Source of the DNA: an uncultured Gammaproteobacteria bacterium
Lineage (GTDB): Bacteria; Pseudomonadota; Gammaproteobacteria; Pseudomonadales; Pseudohongiellaceae
Reading direction: 5' to 3'
DNA: 41,235 bases
Assembly (NCBI GenBank): GCA_903887045.1
Contig: CAISOD010000253.1
Coordinates: forward strand, 1-41,235
The notes under the pieces are model-generated. The model worked only from the letters and a program-made list of their open reading frames with translations. It was not told the DNA's origin and made no database searches. A program made the position numbers and the translations under genes. Shown here piece after piece: positions 31,583 through 39,223 of this stretch (within the stretch, counting starts at the first letter, position 1; the number at the start of each line of letters is the position of its first letter).

Positions 31583-32290
31583 ATGTCCAAACCCTTTGTT
31601 TTCCTGCTGCCCGGGATGCTGTGCGATGCCGCTGTCTGGGAGCATCAAACAGCTGCGCTGCAAGCCGGATTCACCCTGGGCATACCAGTGTTCCGCGGTT
31701 TTGATTGCTTTGATGCGATGGCCTCCCATGTGCTGGCGCAAGCGCCTACACGTTTTTCCGTAGTCGCGCACTCAATGGGTGGCCGCGTGGCGATGGAACT
31801 GCTGCGTCGCGCACCTGAACGCATCGAACATTTCGTCGTTATGGACATGGGTGTGCATGCGGTGACTCCGGGTGAGACAGAGCGTAACCAGCGTCTGTTG
31901 AAGCTGGCAGCCATGGGTGGGCTTGAAGCCGTAGCAGACAGCTGGATTCCCTATATGATCCATACTGATCGCTGCAACGACATCACACTCACGACAGCTA
32001 TTCGCACCATGGTTCTGCGCAATGAACTGGACGACCTGCGCGGGCAGTTGCTGGCAGCCGAGCGCCGCCATGACCAATCACGTTATCTTGCCGGCATGCG
32101 TCACAAGGTGCACATCATCTGTGGCGACAGCGATAACTGGAATCCACCTGAACTCCACCAGCACATGCATGCTCAACTGGCTGACTCCGTACTCGAAATC
32201 ATTCCGCAATGTGGACACATGGCACCCATGGAAAAGCCGGAAGCAGTCAATGCGCTGTTGCTCAAGTGGTTGAGCGCACCTCTCAGCTGA
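31583..32290 (+). CDS. alpha/beta-fold hydrolase
   Basis: A 235-residue cytoplasmic alpha/beta hydrolase. The oxyanion-hole segment FVFLLPGMLCDAAVW opens the protein. The nucleophile is S64 in VVAHSMGGRVAMEL. The acid is probably D182 or D184 in IICGDSDNWNPP and the base H212 in PQCGHMAPMEKPEAV, so the triad looks complete. The cap between strands is small. Relatives hydrolyse esters, C-C bonds (meta-cleavage products) or lactones; the sequence does not decide. The ATG at 31583 is chosen over one five codons upstream, which would begin with a non-homologous MLVVV. It is divergent from the VOC gene and convergent with the secreted-protein operon. Confidence 0.85.
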   Translation: MSKPFVFLLPGMLCDAAVWEHQTAALQAGFTLGIPVFRGFDCFDAMASHVLAQAPTRFSVVAHSMGGRVAMELLRRAPERIEHFVVMDMGVHAVTPGETERNQRLLKLAAMGGLEAVADSWIPYMIHTDRCNDITLTTAIRTMVLRNELDDLRGQLLAAERRHDQSRYLAGMRHKVHIICGDSDNWNPPELHQHMHAQLADSVLEIIPQCGHMAPMEKPEAVNALLLKWLSAPLS

Positions 32291-32360
32291 GAAAAGCATC
32301 CGCAGCGTTCGACTTGTCTTGGCGTATACCTGTGGGCGAAGCCGGAAACCACTCTCCCTT

Positions 32361-32397
32361 TAATGAAAAACGCCAGTGAAGAATCCCCCACTGGCGT
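32361..32397 (-). terminator. intrinsic terminator of the secreted-protein operon
   Basis: Perfect 9 bp stem ACGCCAGTG (32370-32378) with CACTGGCGT (32389-32397), 10 nt loop. On the minus strand it is followed by TTTTTCATTA. It starts 27 bp past the stop of the last operon gene (32425). Confidence 0.85.
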
Positions 32398-32424
32398 GCG
32401 ATGTACAGTTGCAGGGATGTCCGG

Positions 32425-33279
32425 TTAAGGGACGATGCTGCTGCTACGATCCACTGAGCTGGCTTCGCCACCGACCATCAGTTCCGCTGCATAGTTGGCT
32501 TGCTGGCAAACATATTCGAACAATTCTTCACCCTGGTTCCAGCGCAGGTTGAAACCTCCATCGAACGTCTTCGTATAGGCACCCGGGTCATCGAGCGTGA
32601 TGCGGTAATCGATGGTGTTCTTGTCGGTGCGCGTGAAGCGTTCAATCGTATGCAGCTGGTCCGTATGCGGCATGCCGCGACGATCAAGCCAGAACTGCTC
32701 AGTGAACCCAACGCTGTCAACCACCAGCGTATTGCCTTCCCACCTGCCTACCGAGTGACCATAGTAGGTGTGCTGAAAATCAGCTGGGTGTTCACGACCG
32801 TCCATGTAGATGGTACGGAATGTGTGCGGGCCGCCTATGTCAAAAATGATGATCTGCTCAAGTTCCGGCAGCTCGACAAATTCAACACCGTAAGGAGTGA
32901 GGAACTGGCGGGCAGTACCCGATGCCTTGCAGCGTGTGTGCGGCTCGAGTTCGCGGGTCTGGCGGTAGTCATACAACGCTTTTGACCATGGCTGGAATGG
33001 AATCTGCTCGTACGGGGTGATCGGGTCAAGGATACCGAATACCGGTGTCCAGGTGCCTTTGTCGCTCGGATCAGCGCCCTGCAAAAGCACTCTGCCGGCT
33101 GCATTGACCGGAGCCGGACCTGCTGGTGGCTGCTGCGCACGCTGCCCCTGCTGTGGTGCTGCGGTGGAAGAACTGGAACCCAGCGTATTCTGGGCTGCCG
33201 GTTGTGCAACAGCCACTGCGGCCACGGCGACTGCCAGTAGGGCCAAAGTTGCCTTGAGAGTTACATTGAAATTCTTCAT
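32425..33279 (-). CDS. secreted protein of unknown function, stand-alone 'WEGxTLVV/PHT' domain
   Basis: A 284-residue exported protein. Signal peptide about 1-25 (cleavage at VAVA-QP). A low-complexity Ser/Gln/Pro/Ala linker (30-58) follows, then a domain from about 95 to 265 with PFQPWSKALYDYRQTRE, RTIYMDGREH (156-164), GHSVGRWEGNTLVV (174-187), GFTEQFWLDRRGMPHTDQL (191-209) and ERFTRTDKNT (213-222). C117 and C258 bracket the domain and could pair. The same domain is the C-terminal half of the protein encoded at 33805-34917, where both cysteines are kept. I know the family only as an uncharacterised one expanded in TonB-receptor-rich bacteria. Last gene of a four-gene operon, 20 bp after the previous one. 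Confidence 0.8.
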   Translation of the reverse strand: MKNFNVTLKATLALLAVAVAAVAVAQPAAQNTLGSSSSTAAPQQGQRAQQPPAGPAPVNAAGRVLLQGADPSDKGTWTPVFGILDPITPYEQIPFQPWSKALYDYRQTRELEPHTRCKASGTARQFLTPYGVEFVELPELEQIIIFDIGGPHTFRTIYMDGREHPADFQHTYYGHSVGRWEGNTLVVDSVGFTEQFWLDRRGMPHTDQLHTIERFTRTDKNTIDYRITLDDPGAYTKTFDGGFNLRWNQGEELFEYVCQQANYAAELMVGGEASSVDRSSSIVP

Positions 33280-33299
33280 TGGCTCTGCCTCTGTCGGGA

Positions 33300-33743
33300 T
33301 CAGTTTTTCGGTTCTTGTTCTTTGGCGCGTTCTTCCAACTGGCTTGAACCCGCATCCAGCGTAGCACCGGGAGCGCCGCCGGTGCTGGCCAAGGTCACAT
33401 TCTTGGCATTGGCTCGCTTGCTGCCATTGCGAGCCAGGAAGCCGTCGACAGTTACCACAGTGCCGATAGACAGTGTGTCACGACGCCAGCCGCGGCGTTG
33501 CAACAAGTGTGGAGGTCCGAATTCCACGCCCCAGTTGACTGTCTGGCCATTGGTCGGGTCCTTCACGTTCATGTATATCCATACATGCGGGTTGGTCCAT
33601 TCGACCTTGGTGACAATACCGTTCAACGCAATGGTTTTTTCAGCATCAAACTCGGCAGCGAATGAGTGGTGGGCTACGGCAGCGTCTGCCGCTGCAAGGC
33701 CAAGGGACGCTGCCAGCATGGCGGCGATTAACCTGGATTTCAT
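33300..33743 (-). CDS. secreted DUF6152-type protein (stand-alone OB-like domain)
   Basis: A 147-residue exported protein. AGGAG seven bases before 33743 fixes the start. The signal peptide ends AAVA at 21-24, so the mature protein would begin with His-His (H25, H26) in HHSFAAEFDAEK. The rest reads like one OB-type barrel: LNGIVTKVEWTNPHVWIYMNV, then VNWGVEFGPPHLLQRRGW, GTVVTVDGFLARNGSKRANA, followed by a charged disordered tail. The family match (DUF6152) is from memory of its HHSF start and VEWxNPH motif. It is paralogous to the N-terminal half of the fused protein just upstream (shared F-D, L/S-G-I-V-T, W-x-NP, ARNGS). Function unknown. Confidence 0.82.
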   Translation of the reverse strand: MKSRLIAAMLAASLGLAAADAAVAHHSFAAEFDAEKTIALNGIVTKVEWTNPHVWIYMNVKDPTNGQTVNWGVEFGPPHLLQRRGWRRDTLSIGTVVTVDGFLARNGSKRANAKNVTLASTGGAPGATLDAGSSQLEERAKEQEPKN

Positions 33744-33804
33744 CTGACTACTCCTGATTTTTGTACTTGGCAATGACCTGCCGTTGAACTTGTCATCCGG
33801 CTCA

Positions 33805-34917
33805 TCATGGACGGTTGTCCTGACAGAAGAACGTCGGTACTTCCTGACCGGCTACCCACTGCATGGTCCAGCTCGCATTCCAGGGACGCGTGTAGGCACC
33901 GGCGTCTGTAAGAGTTACCTGGTATTGCAGCGTATTCATGTCTGAACGGGTAAAACGTTCGGTGAGTTCCAGCTTGTTCGTGTGCGGCAATCCGCCGTTG
34001 GTCAACCAGAAGTCTTCGTTGAAGCCCTTGGTGCTTACGACTAGTGTGTCGCCTTCCCATTTCCCAAGTGCACGACCGTAGTACAAGGGGTTGTCATCAT
34101 CTCCGGTCACGCTGCCCACTTTCTCCCGACCATCCATGTAGATGATACGGTAGTTGCGGTTGCCACTTCCCATCAGGATGAAGATCCGCTCATTGACTTT
34201 GTCTTCGACAAACTTGATGCCTAGATCGCTTTGGTACTGACGCGGACCTCCAGGCGGTTTGCAGTTGATGAACATCGGGTCGTCCTGCAGGCTGCGTTCC
34301 TGGCGATGTGCATACAAAGCCAGAGCCCACGGCTGCATCGGTGCAACCTTGGCGGCATCACCCAGCTCAGTCAGTTGGCCGTAACGATCCATCGGCACAT
34401 TGACACCGTCTTCCACCAGAGCGTGTTCACTAGGGAAGCCCCAGTAACCTTCGGCAGAACCCAGGATTACTTTACCGTCAGCGCCACGGGGAGCCGGTTC
34501 ACTGCGTGCCGGCGTTGCAGGCTTGAGGTCTTTCAAAGTGAAAACCGGTTTGCCTGCTACTGTCATTGTTTCCGACCATAGTTGTCGCGAACCATTGCGG
34601 GCACGCAGACCTTTGACGTCAACCCTATCACCCGGTTTGACGCTGGCTTCATTCCAGCCACTGCCTTTGAGGATCAACGGGCTTTCCAGCTCAACTGCCC
34701 AGTTGGTCACGGTGCTGCCATCGGTAACGTTGACGAATACATGGGCCCGCGGGTTTTTCCAGTCAACATAGGTGACGATGCCGGAAAGACTCATTTCACT
34801 GGCAGGGTCGAACTTGGCGATGATCGCCGGCTGGGCACTGACGTGCTCTATTCCAGCGCCCAACGCAGTGGCCAGCACCACCAGGCGGATCATGGATTTG
34901 AGTTTTGATTTTTGCAT
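33805..34917 (-). CDS. secreted two-domain protein: DUF6152-like OB domain fused to 'WEGxTLVV/PHT' domain
   Basis: A 370-residue exported protein. The start at 34917 has AGGA in front and a signal peptide (about 1-28, HVSA-QP); 80 codons of open frame further upstream are not supported. Residues 30-125 match the 33300-33743 protein (MSLSGIVTYVDWKNPRAHVF, GLRARNGSR). Residues 195-370 match the 32425-33279 protein: MQPWALALYAHRQERS, RIIYMDGRE, LGKWEGDTLVV (284-294), FNEDFWLTNGGLPHTNKL and ERFTRSDMNT. C219 and C365 match its two cysteines. The mature N-terminus lacks the His-His of the stand-alone copy. A central linker (130-190) is Pro/Ala-rich. Same operon as both; function unknown. Confidence 0.82.
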   Translation of the reverse strand: MQKSKLKSMIRLVVLATALGAGIEHVSAQPAIIAKFDPASEMSLSGIVTYVDWKNPRAHVFVNVTDGSTVTNWAVELESPLILKGSGWNEASVKPGDRVDVKGLRARNGSRQLWSETMTVAGKPVFTLKDLKPATPARSEPAPRGADGKVILGSAEGYWGFPSEHALVEDGVNVPMDRYGQLTELGDAAKVAPMQPWALALYAHRQERSLQDDPMFINCKPPGGPRQYQSDLGIKFVEDKVNERIFILMGSGNRNYRIIYMDGREKVGSVTGDDDNPLYYGRALGKWEGDTLVVSTKGFNEDFWLTNGGLPHTNKLELTERFTRSDMNTLQYQVTLTDAGAYTRPWNASWTMQWVAGQEVPTFFCQDNRP

Positions 34918-35014
34918 GGCAGTTCCTGTGGTTATCTGGCTGGAGTTCTCTTTGTTGTTCTTTTTTGGGATTGCATTGACTTGCATAGACTCGTTAGCCC
35001 GCATTGGCTTGCGA

Positions 35015-35392
35015 TCACTGGCGCACGATTTCCAGCGCGCCACTTGCGCCTTCCGGGCCTTTCCAGGTGCCAACAACCGAGCGCGCTGGCAATTCGAGTT
35101 TTTCGATTTTTCCATCCATCTCATAGCCACCGGCTTCGATATGCACACTCCAGTCATCCGGATTCAGGGTAGCTTCGGTGATATTGAGGTTGTCTGTACC
35201 CGGATTGATTACACCGGATATCTTGCTGCCATCCCAATCAAGGACCAAAAGCACAAAATCGCCGAGTTTCTGGTTGCCCTTCCACTCTCCAATCCATGAG
35301 CCTTTCATTGGATGCCCTTCTTGTGCGATTGCAGTCAGGCTCAGGCTCAGTGCTGCGGCCAAGAGGCCTGTTTTGATGATGGTGGACTTCAT
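35015..35392 (-). CDS. small secreted beta-rich protein of unknown function
   Basis: A 125-residue exported protein with a signal peptide ending AIA-QE (about residue 23). The mature part is short alternating strands with repeated G-x-W-x-G and turn motifs: MKGSWIGEWKGN (29-40), FVLLVLDWDGSKISGVINPG (46-65), WSVHIEAGG (81-89), SVVGTWKGPEG (105-115). This suggests a small lipocalin-like or other up-and-down beta barrel, which is inference. I do not recognise a named family. AAGGGG lies about 10 bases before 35392. First gene of the four-gene secreted-protein operon. Confidence 0.75.
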   Translation of the reverse strand: MKSTIIKTGLLAAALSLSLTAIAQEGHPMKGSWIGEWKGNQKLGDFVLLVLDWDGSKISGVINPGTDNLNITEATLNPDDWSVHIEAGGYEMDGKIEKLELPARSVVGTWKGPEGASGALEIVRQ

Positions 35393-35492
35393 TGTTTGTC
35401 TATCCCCTTGTATTGGAAGTGTTGGCAATTAGCGAAGACCTCGGGCTGCTCGGCAACCGCGACCCGGATTTTCGGATTCCGATTCTTTTTTC

Positions 35493-35519
35493 GGTATACG
35501 AACGCGTTTTAACAGTCAA
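35493..35519 (-). promoter_or_regulatory. possible promoter of the secreted-protein operon
   Basis: On the minus strand TTGACT (35519-35514, five of six), a short 15 bp spacer and TATACC (35498-35493, four of six), about 100 bases before the ATG at 35392. The spacer is below the optimum. The intervening ~95 nt leader holds no obvious structure. Confidence 0.33.
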
Positions 35520-35614
35520 AATTGAAAGAAATATGCAGCAGATTTTGCCTGTCAGGGCGCGGACGTGAACGAGTCTGCACCGGTTGCCAGTGGAAGGAAA
35601 GCAGGTTTTGTCCG

Positions 35615-35652
35615 GGCATAAAAAAACGGGGAAGAGTCACCTCTTCCCCGTT
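35615..35652 (-). terminator. intrinsic terminator of the TonB-dependent receptor gene
   Basis: Perfect 12 bp stem AACGGGGAAGAG (35625-35636) with CTCTTCCCCGTT (35641-35652) and a TCAC tetraloop. It is followed on the minus strand by TTTTTTATGC. It begins 28 bp past the receptor stop, so the secreted-protein operon downstream must have its own promoter. Confidence 0.9.
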
Positions 35653-35679
35653 CTCCACAAATGTGGAAATCCCCTCTGA

Positions 35680-38600
35680 TCAGAAGTTCATGTTGAGGCT
35701 GAGCTGATAACGACGCCCAAACTGTTCGTGGCTGTTGCTGAGCGCCTGGCCACCTGCACCTGCAATGATCGGCGGGTCGCGATCAAACAGATTGTTTATG
35801 TTGAAGCCAACCTGCCAATCACCACCATTGTTCAAGTCCCGACCATAGGTAAAGGCCAGGTTGAAAACGGTTTGTGAGGCAACGGTGTTGTCATCCACAT
35901 CTACCCCCTCTACCCAATTGGAGGTGGGACCGGTTAGACCTTCGTTGTTGCCGTTGCTCAACGTGCTGTCGTAGTAAGTTGTCTGCAACATGATGCCGTA
36001 GTCGGCAATGTTGTAGTTGAGCGTTGCCAGTGCCGTGAACTCCGGAGTCGAGATGCGCTTCACAAAGTTCGTGTATATGCCGGCAGCCGTCGTCGTTGAG
36101 CGTTCGGACAGATAGCCAGCCATTGCGCGCAGGTTGAGGCTCTCCTCCTGGCTTCCGAACAGATTGGGTACCGCGCTGTACTGCAATTCCACGTCTACAC
36201 CGCGGGTTTGAGCTCCGCCCGCGTTGGTTTGCACGTTCAGAATCTGCTGTACCTGGTTGGTGACAGGATCACGTCTGACCAGGCTGCATGCAAACGGATC
36301 CTTGGTGGTATAGCAGTCATTGACAATGGCTTGACCACCGTACAGACCGATCGATTTATCAAGATCGATCTCGAACCAGTCGATGGCTAATTGCGTGCCG
36401 TCAATCCACTCGGCAAAGCTCGGCTGATACACGAAGCCGGTGGTAATGGTATCGCCCTGTTCCGTCTGCAGGCCGGGGTTCGGCGAAGGCAGGATGGTCA
36501 AGGAGTTGTTTACCGCACCACCAAAGGCCGGGTCGTTGATAGTGCCACCGCCCGCGCCTGTGAAATAGCGTTCGCTCAGGTTGGGCTCACGCACGTCGCG
36601 GGACTTGGTGAAGCGCCAGCGCAGATCTTCGAACAACGTAACATCGAGACCGACCTTCCAGCTGTCAACAATGCCGGAAGTTGTGTAATCCGATTTGCGA
36701 TAGCCAAGGTTGGTACTGATGCTTTGACCGGTAGCGAATTCCCATACCGGGACGTTCAACTCGGCATAAATTTCGCGCACAGTGTTGGCGCCTGTACCTA
36801 CCGAAGGACCAGTGAATGCATGCAGAGTACGGTTGCCCGGACCAGCAAAGCCGGGCGGGATTCCTCGAATACCAAGAGCGGGTGCGTTGAGCAGACCGCG
36901 CTCGCCGAATGTAGGCAATGTGTATTGCAGTACTTCTTCATCGCGATAGGTCAAACCAAATGCAGCTCCGACAGGACCGGCACCCCAACCTTCGTAAAGA
37001 TCACCGTTCAGCAGGATTTCCGCAAAATCCTGATCCATTTCACGGACGGATTTCTTCTGATCGTTGAAGTAGTCGATGGATTCCTGCGAAACGTTACCTG
37101 AGCCGAAGATATTCTGCGGGCGGCATCCAGCAGCATCCAACGGACCTACCGGCGAACTTGCAGTCACGCCAGCGGGACTCAACGGGCTGGGCAGGATCTT
37201 GCCCTGCATGAATGCCGCCAACTGGGCTTCCGTCGGGTTGACGGTACTGACCTTACAGACAATCTTGCCAGAGGCATCCCGCACTGCATCGATAGAAAGG
37301 TAGTACTCATCTATTCGTGGCATGTTCCAAGTGCCTGTCTGCACCTTGCTCTTGCCGATCTGATAGTTACCGGTCAGTTGCCAGTTGCCATCAACTTCCC
37401 AATCAAAACCAACGGTCGCTGACTCCATGAAGCTCAGGTCGCGATTGGTACGATCGTCATAAGCATTGAGGCGGCCGGGAACCCGAATCTGACCGCGCTT
37501 CTCAACCGTGATCGTCTGCCGGTTGGTGCGGATCATCTCATCCCGGACCACCTGTGGCAGGTAGGGGTTTTCCTGATCAATTATGTAGGCGTACTGGGGG
37601 CCGGCGATGGTCATCTGACTGCGCAAGCCACGGGTGTTGGATTCGGTACGGCCGGCCATGGCCTGGGCGCGAACGCTGAAGCTGTCGCTCACGTCGTACT
37701 TCAGGGCACTGAAGAATGAACGCTGTACTACTTCGTTGCCGTCGGGACCGGCAGCAAAAGCCTGGATATTGTTGTTGTACTCAGGGCCACCGCTTTGGCT
37801 GTTGGTGAAGCTGTTGCTGTATTGGCCAAATTGATATGGACGAACGCCTTTGCCATCTTCGGTAAAGGTATAGTTATTGAATGCAAAACCTGCTGTTGTG
37901 ATCGTGCCGTTTGGGGAACCGCGGTTATCAAAGACATAAGGCACCGTGATACGACGCGGGACGTTCGGCGTGGCAGTGGCAGAGACCCAAGCCGGGTTCT
38001 GGACCAGACCCATGTCATTCCAGTTGTCGAGACGATTGCGGTCAGCAATTATCTGGTCAATGAAGCGGGTCTCCAGGGAACCGACAAAGTGCAGACGGTC
38101 ATCCATGAAGCTGGTACCACCAGCGACGGACAGGTTGTAGTTTTCACCGTCCATCCGTTCGGAAACACCGGTAGAAACCTTGGTTTTCAGACCCTCGAAC
38201 TCGCGGTCAAGGACGAAGTTGACCACACCCGCCAAAGCGTCAGCACCGTAGGCGGCCGAAGCGCCGCCAGTGATGACATCTACACGTTGCATCAATGCAG
38301 TCGGAAAGTTGTCGATGTTGGTGGCGCCACCGGCGTCAGCCGGAATCACGCGAGAACCATCAAGCAGTACCAGGGTACGCTGAGTCCCCATGCCGCGAAG
38401 GTTCAGGAAACTGCCGCTGGCAGTTGTAAAAGTGGTACCACCGCGCTGTGCTGTCTGGGTGTTGAAGAACTGAGGCAATTGGTCGAGCTGCTCTGCCATC
38501 GTCGACGCCGGATTCAAAGTGCTGAGTTCCGAGGTGGTAACTGCAGTGACCGGAGTTGGCGTGGTCATGCTGGTGGTGGTACGAATACGAGAACCGGTTA

Positions 38601-38721
38601 CCTGGATTTCTTCAATATTGGAAGCTTCCCCTTGTTCTTGTGCAAAGACGCTGCCTGCGAAGACTGCCGTCATTGCCGTGACCAACAGCTTTTGACGGTA
38701 ATACATTGAGTTACTGCGCAT
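35680..38721 (-). CDS. TonB-dependent outer-membrane receptor
   Basis: A 1013-residue outer-membrane active transporter. The start at 38721 has AGGAGT upstream and a signal peptide (about 1-27, SVFA-QE). A TonB-box-like IEEIQVTGSRIR (36-47) precedes the plug (LNLRGMGTQRTLVLLDGSRV, MQRVDVITGGASAAYGADA, GVVNFVLDREFEGL). The barrel follows, ending in SLNMNF with the terminal Phe needed for BamA. Two Cys pairs lie in predicted extracellular loops. No siderophore- or B12-specific signature is evident. It resembles the large receptor class expanded in sphingomonads, Cellvibrionales and similar scavengers. The ligand is unknown. It has its own terminator; the secreted-protein operon lies downstream on the same strand. 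Confidence 0.93.
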   Translation of the reverse strand: MRSNSMYYRQKLLVTAMTAVFAGSVFAQEQGEASNIEEIQVTGSRIRTTTSMTTPTPVTAVTTSELSTLNPASTMAEQLDQLPQFFNTQTAQRGGTTFTTASGSFLNLRGMGTQRTLVLLDGSRVIPADAGGATNIDNFPTALMQRVDVITGGASAAYGADALAGVVNFVLDREFEGLKTKVSTGVSERMDGENYNLSVAGGTSFMDDRLHFVGSLETRFIDQIIADRNRLDNWNDMGLVQNPAWVSATATPNVPRRITVPYVFDNRGSPNGTITTAGFAFNNYTFTEDGKGVRPYQFGQYSNSFTNSQSGGPEYNNNIQAFAAGPDGNEVVQRSFFSALKYDVSDSFSVRAQAMAGRTESNTRGLRSQMTIAGPQYAYIIDQENPYLPQVVRDEMIRTNRQTITVEKRGQIRVPGRLNAYDDRTNRDLSFMESATVGFDWEVDGNWQLTGNYQIGKSKVQTGTWNMPRIDEYYLSIDAVRDASGKIVCKVSTVNPTEAQLAAFMQGKILPSPLSPAGVTASSPVGPLDAAGCRPQNIFGSGNVSQESIDYFNDQKKSVREMDQDFAEILLNGDLYEGWGAGPVGAAFGLTYRDEEVLQYTLPTFGERGLLNAPALGIRGIPPGFAGPGNRTLHAFTGPSVGTGANTVREIYAELNVPVWEFATGQSISTNLGYRKSDYTTSGIVDSWKVGLDVTLFEDLRWRFTKSRDVREPNLSERYFTGAGGGTINDPAFGGAVNNSLTILPSPNPGLQTEQGDTITTGFVYQPSFAEWIDGTQLAIDWFEIDLDKSIGLYGGQAIVNDCYTTKDPFACSLVRRDPVTNQVQQILNVQTNAGGAQTRGVDVELQYSAVPNLFGSQEESLNLRAMAGYLSERSTTTAAGIYTNFVKRISTPEFTALATLNYNIADYGIMLQTTYYDSTLSNGNNEGLTGPTSNWVEGVDVDDNTVASQTVFNLAFTYGRDLNNGGDWQVGFNINNLFDRDPPIIAGAGGQALSNSHEQFGRRYQLSLNMNF

Positions 38722-39223
38722 TATGAGATTGACTCCTGTTGTGATTTTTTTCTGCTTCCTTCCCACCGTTCGTGACTCTACTTCTTGATTCGGCCCGGTC
38801 ACTTGGCTCGAATCGGTGGCAAGAAAGCTTCCCCCCATGAATACAGGGACGGTAATAGCCGGGTGCCTGCAGACATGGTGCTTACTTTTTCCCGCGCAAA
38901 CGGGCAGAGGCGCTTTTATATTAAGAATTCGCCTTCTGATTTTTTACGCTATCCAATCTTTACGGTCAACCTGATAATCAAGGAAGCAATCAGCAATAAC
39001 TGCAAGAGCGGCCAAATTTTGATTGCCATGAATATCGATTCCAGCATTAGAAATTGCGCGAAATAAGTTTCGTTTGCCGAAAATCCAGCCAAGCGATATG
39101 TTGGCTTCCGCATTGCCAGTAGTCGCCGTGACAAATCCGACATTGCCTGAGTATCATCCCACCGCAGCATGGATGCGGCACAACAACAAGACGCCGGTAT
39201 CAGCGCTGTCCAAGGATATTGAA
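38722..39223. other. intergenic divergent control region
   Basis: A 502 bp gap between the receptor (minus) and the beta-propeller gene (plus). It is clearly more AT-rich than its surroundings around 38905-39075 and holds the receptor promoter described separately. No tRNA, no convincing coding frame of either strand, and no repeat was seen. The open frames that cross it are upstream extensions without a ribosome binding site. A transcription-factor site is likely but I cannot identify a palindrome with confidence. Confidence 0.5.
38941..38969 (-). promoter_or_regulatory. candidate sigma-70 promoter of the TonB-dependent receptor
   Basis: On the minus strand TTGACC (38969-38964, five of six), a 17 bp spacer and TAAAAA (38946-38941, four of six). 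A start near 38934 implies a ~210 nt leader to the ATG at 38721. Confidence 0.45.

Noticed and set aside
34918-35157. 80-codon N-terminal extension of the fused secreted protein
   Set aside because: The ATG at 34917 has a ribosome binding site and begins a proper signal peptide; an extension would bury it and overlap the upstream gene.
37795-38709. 304-residue plus-strand open frame antisense to the TonB-dependent receptor
   Set aside because: Shadow of the receptor's plug and barrel coding sequence; no signal peptide or motif of its own.
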